Positions 58,090 through 64,000 of a DNA stretch of 64,000 nt are shown here, piece after piece. Origin of the DNA: Cladopsammia gracilis (lineage: Eukaryota; Cnidaria; Anthozoa; Scleractinia; Dendrophylliidae); NCBI GenBank assembly GCA_022457155.1, contig JAJGOT010000260.1, forward strand, positions 111,001-175,000, given 5' to 3'. The first letter of the stretch is position 1; every line of letters begins with the position of its first letter. The notes under the pieces are model-generated. The model saw nothing but the letters and a program-made list of their open reading frames with translations. It was not told the DNA's origin and did not search any database. Made by a program: the position numbers and the translations under genes.

Positions 58090-58559
58090 CAGTGGAACCT
58101 CGATTTAACGAACCTCTACATGTATATAACGAAGTCCTCGGTACTGAACGAACGATATTCTTCAGCCCGGCAAAATTACAAGTAAAATGTATGGAACATA
58201 ACCTCGATATAACGAAATCCTCGTTTTAACGAATAAATGTCTACGCGCGACAAAAGATGAATACGGAACAGACCAACAGTGTATGCTGTAGGGCAAAGGC
58301 ATAACCTGTACAGTTTTTCAGTGCCGTAGTTATATTTATAGTGTACTGTAACTTCATAAGGCAATGAGTGCAAATGTTGTTTGTTGAGATGAGGAAATAC
58401 CTAACTCCGTTACAAAACAATTATTAACTATACCTCTATATAACGAACATTTTAGTTGTTTTTCCGCAAATTCGTTATAACGAGGTTTTCGATATAACGA
58501 ACCCTCGGGGAACCAATTTCCCCAGTCCCTTGGCACTTCGTTAAATCGAGGTTCCACTG
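58090..58559. mobile_element. pogo/Tigger-like MITE, 470 bp
   Basis: Ends CAGTGGAACCTCGATTTAAC and their complement are inverted, with TA outside both (58088-58089 and 58560-58561). The interior repeats CGATATAACGAA and ATAACGAA motifs. This terminal sequence is typical of pogo/Tigger MITEs. Confidence 0.85.
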
Positions 58560-61500
58560 TATATTGTTTTCTGTGCTGCATAAGGTGGTCTTTTACTTTT
58601 GAGTAATCTTTTGAGTGAAATCCTCAACTTTGAAACTATTGTGAAAATGTAGGTCGAACAGACCCTCAAAATTTGAAAAGCATCTAGGAAACCGTAGAAT
58701 TGAACACGATTGAAATGCTTGTAAAGTCATAATAGACTTAATTGAAGTTTGTAACTTATCTTTACAAAGAAAGCCTGCATATGATTTTCTGTGTTTGAAA
58801 CACGTCATCGAGCCCTTTCGACGGACGTCTTTCGAATCCCATAACGACAAAATTGTCGTCAGAATTCCCTTATCCATGCGTTATTTTCTTGCGGAGCTAT
58901 TTTTGTCAACGGATCGTATTCGGTCTCCTAGAGTATTAGAGTTCCCTTAACATTTACCTCAAGAATGTTATATCGCCTATATTGCCTTGGTTTGGCCTCG
59001 GATTTCTCACCAGAAGTCGTGCTAATTTTATGTCAGGATATTTATAGGAATGTATGTGGCCATGGATAAGACCCGGGGGATAAGAGAAACCTCAAGAACA
59101 CCTTGAAAGCCAAGGGTCACGTATCTTGGGAATCCTATGACGGATTCGTTAAATAAGATCAGAATTAAATGGAAATCCAAGACGTCGAGGGCGACAGAAA
59201 CACACACCGTGGGAGAAATGCGTGGTGGTCTGCATTGAGAACGAATTGTGTCAGAGATAGTTATTCAAATTATTTGCAATCTGTGATATGTATGGACAGG
59301 CGTCTTAAGTTATGCTTATAAAGTCAGTTAAGAATTTATAGAGAAGCAATGAAATGGGAAGACCTCCACTGATGTCTGTCTTCGTACAGCTCGGTTTTAA
59401 CCTTTCAGGGGTCAATAAAAACTACATAATTTACAAGCCCAATATTTGGGAAATGTGGGTTCAAAATGCAGACTGAAAGGAAAGTATGTCTCATGCTATT
59501 AATAGAAAGCGTAACAAATTGAACATATGAATTGCACTTAGAACTGACACAGAGACATGTAACATTAAGTGTTTGTTGGGTTTTCTTGTCATCGTTTGAT
59601 TGCAAAGAAGGTGGATCTCTTACATTTGGCCACATGAGATACAGCGACAAACATTGATTCATGTATGTGGTAATAAAGTTGGAGTCTTTGGATGATATTC
59701 CAAGGGGAACCATTTTGAGTATAGCGTTCCTTTTTTATTTATTTATTTATTTATTTTCTTTTTTTTTTTTTGGGGGGGGGGGGTTAGATTGTTATTGTGG
59801 TTGACGTTGTTGTTGTTGTTGTTGTTACTGTTGCAATGTAGAATTCGGTTTATTTTCTTCATTTCAAACCTAATGCAGTGTAGTGTGCAACTACCGAGAG
59901 TAAGCTAATTCTTTTTGTGGACATTTGTTTTTCGTACTTCCCAGAAACTTTTTTAAGAAACAACGCACTGGTGTCCCTCGTCTTTCTTGATTAGATGAAA
60001 CACGGGAACCATCGGTTCATAAAACTTGGCAATAAAAATTGATTTAACCCTGTTACTAACTCTTGACTTCCAAGTTCAACATTGGACTTAATAGTAGTTA
60101 ATTTGAACGAAAAGAAGCCCAAGAAAGCAGTGCTTGAAAGCTTTCTATATGAAAGCCCAGAGGTTCAGAAGTTAAAGCTGGTTTTTTTTTTTGGACTCAA
60201 TATTTGCCTCTTGGAGTGAATAAGTTACAATGATTTCAGCCATGTACTTAAAGTCAATGACCTTCGCGTTTTGTGTGAACAAAAATGAAAAATTGAAAAC
60301 ATAGCTCGGCGATAATGGAAGTCCAAGTGGTTTTTACTTTAATTTTAGTTACTCTAAAAAGTTAGTTTCCATGGCAAAGTAAAGTGGCTGAGTGCATTTG
60401 CTTTGGTGATTACTTTCATGAGCTTGTATCGAGGAAATACAACATGGTCGATTGTTTTAGCATCAAGTGTGAATGGAAGCTGTCAGCTTTTCATACTTTC
60501 GTTAAGAGTATTTATTGTCTGCCATTGTGTTTCTAATGAATTCATTGTTGTGCAGTTCTGAATCAAAAGGTTGTGAAAGATTAGAACCGAGAAAGATCTG
60601 CCTGTGTAGAGTCAGCTGCTTGGAAACTTTTTTATATCGCAAATTACAACCCTTACACAGTCTATTGTTCTCTTTACGAAGTTTATGAAATTCTTTGTTG
60701 TGTATTTTGTCTTGCAGAGCCCCGCTGCTACAATTTAAAAGTTATGAAAAGTATTGAATGAATTCTCTGGCAGGTTATATTGTTGTAATGTATATCGCAT
60801 TTCGTTTTCCAAGTCTTCCTTGGTGCCTACCCCATTGAGACGTTTGCAATAATTTTCTGTTAAGCCCCTCTCTCCCTTTCATTTAATGAACGCTAAAAAC
60901 CATAGATTCTGTGGTAAAATCTAATTACGCTTTGGGGTGTTGATACGAATAGTTATTGACACAACCGGGGAGGGATATTACACATTATTAGGTAGGATAC
61001 ATGCTGCTTTACATTATGTCAACACGACTACAAAAGTTAATTAACGCTGCCTTAATGACCGCACAAAACAAGACCAACAGTCCTTTTTGTACGCCATTTG
61101 TCCCTCGGCAAAATTAATTAAACTTTGAAGCGGTTACATCCATCAAAATAGAATTCTTTTCGATGTATTGAGTTGATTTTATTTGTTTTTCACCTTGTGA
61201 TGTCGACACTGTCTGCTTTTAATTTCGGTTGTTCGCCGAGGATTAAATTGAGAAAGCACTATTTTGCATCCCATTTGGCGACACGAAATTTAAATTACTT
61301 TTTATAATAATCACAAACCTTTATTAATCCCAAAAGATAGCTTCTCTGTCTATTATTCTACAGTCAAGTTTGTGTTTATGGATGATAGAATTACGCTTTT
61401 ATTAAAAGAATTTTACATATTTTACCATTAATATCTCCAATCGTTTGAAGAAAGGCATTTTTCTTATGTTGTTACTTTTTTGTTTTTAAGTTTTAGTCTA

Positions 61501-63792
61501 TATTTTACTTACAATCAACTAAATCTGTTTAACTAAAAAATCAGAATTTTTGCTTCAAATATAACTTCATTTAGCCATCACGTACATTTCACTCTGTTCT
61601 ATCCGTCTCTCAGTTACGATTTTCAATCAGAAATGCACTTTTAGTTTACACTATTTACGTATGATTTATTGCTAAATTGAAACAAAACCTTGACTAGATT
61701 TTTCAAATCCACATGAATAAATTATGTGAAAATCTTTAGTTTTAGCAATGGCGTGGCTGCCCCAAACGTAACATTCAAAACTTAATTTATGACTAAACTA
61801 TTTAGATATCGTGGAGAATTCTTTTTATCGGCATATTCATGTGTACCACGGTGTGTTCCTTGTCACACTTTTCAATTTCAGACACGAAAGTTCACGCAGT
61901 CTTTTCGTAAAGTCTGGATTAAAACAAGGCCTTGTTCTCAACATCCGCGGGCCTTGTAATTGTGTCATTTTTCGAAGTTTAATCACTTGTAAAGAATTCT
62001 CTCGACTTCCATTAACATACCTGAAAGTAGACAAAAATATACGCGTAAGAAAATAATAATAACATCAATCGACACCATCTTTTAACTCGCTGAAAGGACT
62101 ATTAAGATCAAAAATATGTACAACAAAATTTGAAATGTACGTTTTGATCCAGGTTTTATGTTTCAGCGACTATTAAATCAGTTAAATGTGTCATTGGCGA
62201 AAGTGAAAAATATCGTAATGTTTTTATGCAGTAGATCCTCACTGTTATCCTCAGTTATTTTTTGTATCATTTCTGAAAACCTATAAACAATACATGCTAG
62301 TAATTTTGTTTTTCTATTCTTTATTTTATATCCATTTTACTATTGGACACATCTGGATGCTAAAAAAATAGCTATTTTTCTGTGTTTAAACTCTTGTACT
62401 GAGTGCCTATTGAGGAAAAACAATAAATTCACCTTTTTCATTTCTTTTAAAAGCTTGAAGAACCACAACCCCCCCCCCCGCCTAAATTCATCTAATTCAA
62501 CATATTTTAAAATTAAAACATTGAGTTCAAAGACGTCCGCGTAATAAACAGGAAATAATTACAGTTTGCTCATTTTACAAAGAGAATTTTAATTTAATTT
62601 TGCGCTGAAACCAAAAGGTGTCTCACCGAAAGAGTGAAATGATCGATAGCGGCAATAAATGAATAACCTAAATTTTAGTTTTGCGGCTTCATCTTTTTAT
62701 TATCGCAGATTAGCGGGGAAAGGAGTAAAATATGATTTTAGTGGCAGTATTCTGCTCGGATAATTTACTTTGTTGGGTTGGACTCTACTCAATTAAGCGA
62801 TAGTGTGTTTTAGTTTTGTAATCTGCTTCAACTATTTTCTGTTTAGTTCCGTTTCGAATCATTAATTTTGCTTTTTGCAATTAGGACAAAAAAACACTAC
62901 TCTCACACTTCGCCAATCACGCTAAAGTGACGTTATATCACTGAAAATGAGAAACTAGGATATTTTTTCTAGGTTTGGACAAGAACTTTTTTTTTATTTC
63001 GCAGATGGCGCAGCGAGATCAAAACGAATCCTTTAAAACGTTAAAAGATCAAATGTTATTGACATTTAGGCGAACTGGGGCAAATTAAAGTTTCATATGA
63101 TCGATGTTCATAGAATTATTTTTTCAGCGACTCAAAGTCCAATTTCGTCTGAAAGCAGCGCCCTGGAAAATGGCCATTAATTATTTCCTGTATGAATAAA
63201 GTGCAGCGAAGTTTTCTAAGTGCAGTGGCATAGAATTACTTAAGCTACATTTAGGATTGGTAATGGAATTGATGAAATTTCTACTTGTAATTCCGGCCAT
63301 TGTAGTCGATGTTTTAACAGTTGCACTAATCAACGCTTTCTGTTGAATATTTTGCCATATCTTATCGACAAGGCAGCAGAACCAATTTAAAGTCTTAATT
63401 AATTCGTATTAAAAACTGCTCCCTTTTGTCTTATCTGTGTGCCTCAGGGTGAAATAGAGATCTTAATCTACACAAAGACTTCACGGATGCAAATTGCTTC
63501 ACCATTGCGATGAGTAAATTGTTGAAGAAACAATATCTTTCCCCAGTTGGAAAATTCACAGAAGAAAATAGAACAAGTGGGAGCGCGTAATGTTTATATT
63601 GCTTGAATGTCCGTGTAATCTGACATGATTATGCGGTAAAAGGCAATACGGCAATACAGTCGCAAAATTAAAAACGTGTTTCCTTTCGACGAAAATAGTC
63701 AAATGAAATGTCAAAATTGATGACTTAATATTAGCTTAAGCAAAAAGCTCGGAGATATTAAAACCAAATAAGTATTATCCAGGGGATGAAAT
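58560..63792. other. Intergenic DNA and presumed 3' UTR of the LMO4-like gene
   Basis: No coding exon seen. It contains a (TTTA)n run near 59740, a 12-G tract at 59772-59783 and a (GTT)n run near 59805-59826. The part nearest 63792 is expected to be LMO4-like 3' UTR. Confidence 0.45.
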
Positions 63793-64000
63793 TTATTGAA
63801 GTTGTATTTTGACAGACGTTTGGGGCTCAAAGAGCTTTTTGCTCACCGTTTGTTTTGTGGCGTGAAGTTGTTGTTTTAGTATTCGCGGGTCGTCATTCTC
63901 GCAGAAGAGCCTCCCGTTTACCACGTGAAATCGGTCCCCGGCGACAAGATGGTTGTGACAAGTCGTGCAGTTGAAACAGTCGATATGATAAACTTTACCC
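63793..64000 (-). CDS. LMO4: LIM-only protein, LMO4-like, last exon (cut by window edge)
   Basis: The minus strand reads GKVYHIDCFNCTTCHNHLVA and then GDRFHVVNGRLFCENDDP. These are the second half of zinc site 1 and all of zinc site 2 of a LIM domain (H..C, C..C, C..D). The GDRFHxxNGxLFCExD run is typical of the second LIM domain of LMO4 and differs from LMO1-3 and from Lhx proteins as I know them. A short tail follows to a TAA stop at 63793-63795. An alternative is a splice donor at ACG|gtgagc near 63840, which would mean another exon downstream. LMO4 proteins are nuclear adaptors without a homeodomain that bind LDB and can compete with LIM-homeodomain proteins. The rest of the gene lies beyond 64000. 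Confidence 0.75.
   Translation of the reverse strand, partial: GKVYHIDCFNCTTCHNHLVAGDRFHVVNGRLFCENDDPRILKQQLHATKQTVSKKLFEPQTSVKIQLQ

Overview
This is animal nuclear DNA: AT-rich, with GT-AG introns, four metazoan-type genes and very many small inverted-repeat transposons, LINE remnants and minisatellites. Gene content and repeat style suggest a cnidarian, most likely an anthozoan such as a stony coral; this is an inference, as no species marker is visible. I found no bacterial operon, phage, plasmid or CRISPR content.

Layout. (1) 1-4137: repeat-rich upstream DNA with a TAA-flanked GATCGC-rich element, two small MITEs and a CR1-like LINE 3' fragment. (2) 4138-15661, plus strand: a five-exon LIM-homeobox gene, best matched to Lhx3/4 (Lim3). 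Its large third intron holds a broken DUF3504 (tyrosine-recombinase-derived) gene and a 60-bp palindromic minisatellite. (3) 15794-17638: nested inverted-repeat elements containing a second DUF3504 fragment. (4) 18399-33563, minus strand: a ten-exon WD40 gene, a convincing WDR38 match of about 338 codons. Its introns are packed with foldback elements, a decayed LINE, minisatellites and hAT-like or TA-flanked elements. (5) 34705-50547, plus strand: an ankyrin-repeat gene with a death-fold-like N-terminus, a long disordered exon, PPxY motifs and a C-terminal polybasic CaaX-type end. One ankyrin exon is a base short. Its introns hold a piggyBac-type element, a hAT-like element, a tRNA-bearing inverted repeat and a SINE-like repeat. 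(6) 50548-63792: mostly non-coding, with two minisatellites and a pogo-like MITE. (7) 63793-64000, minus strand: the last exon of an LMO4-like LIM-only gene, running off the window.

The WD40 and ankyrin genes lie head to head about 1.1 kb apart. The ankyrin gene and the LMO4-like gene are convergent. The Lhx3/4 gene and the WD40 gene are also convergent. Lhx3/4 and LMO4 proteins are both known partners of the LIM-domain-binding adaptor LDB, so two possibly interacting regulators sit within 50 kb.

The most unusual observations are: a 50-bp minisatellite in which every unit carries a copy of the 3' splice site of the last WD40 exon; the domain mix of the ankyrin protein; a complete tRNA-like sequence inside a transposon-like inverted repeat; and six elements flanked by TTAA.
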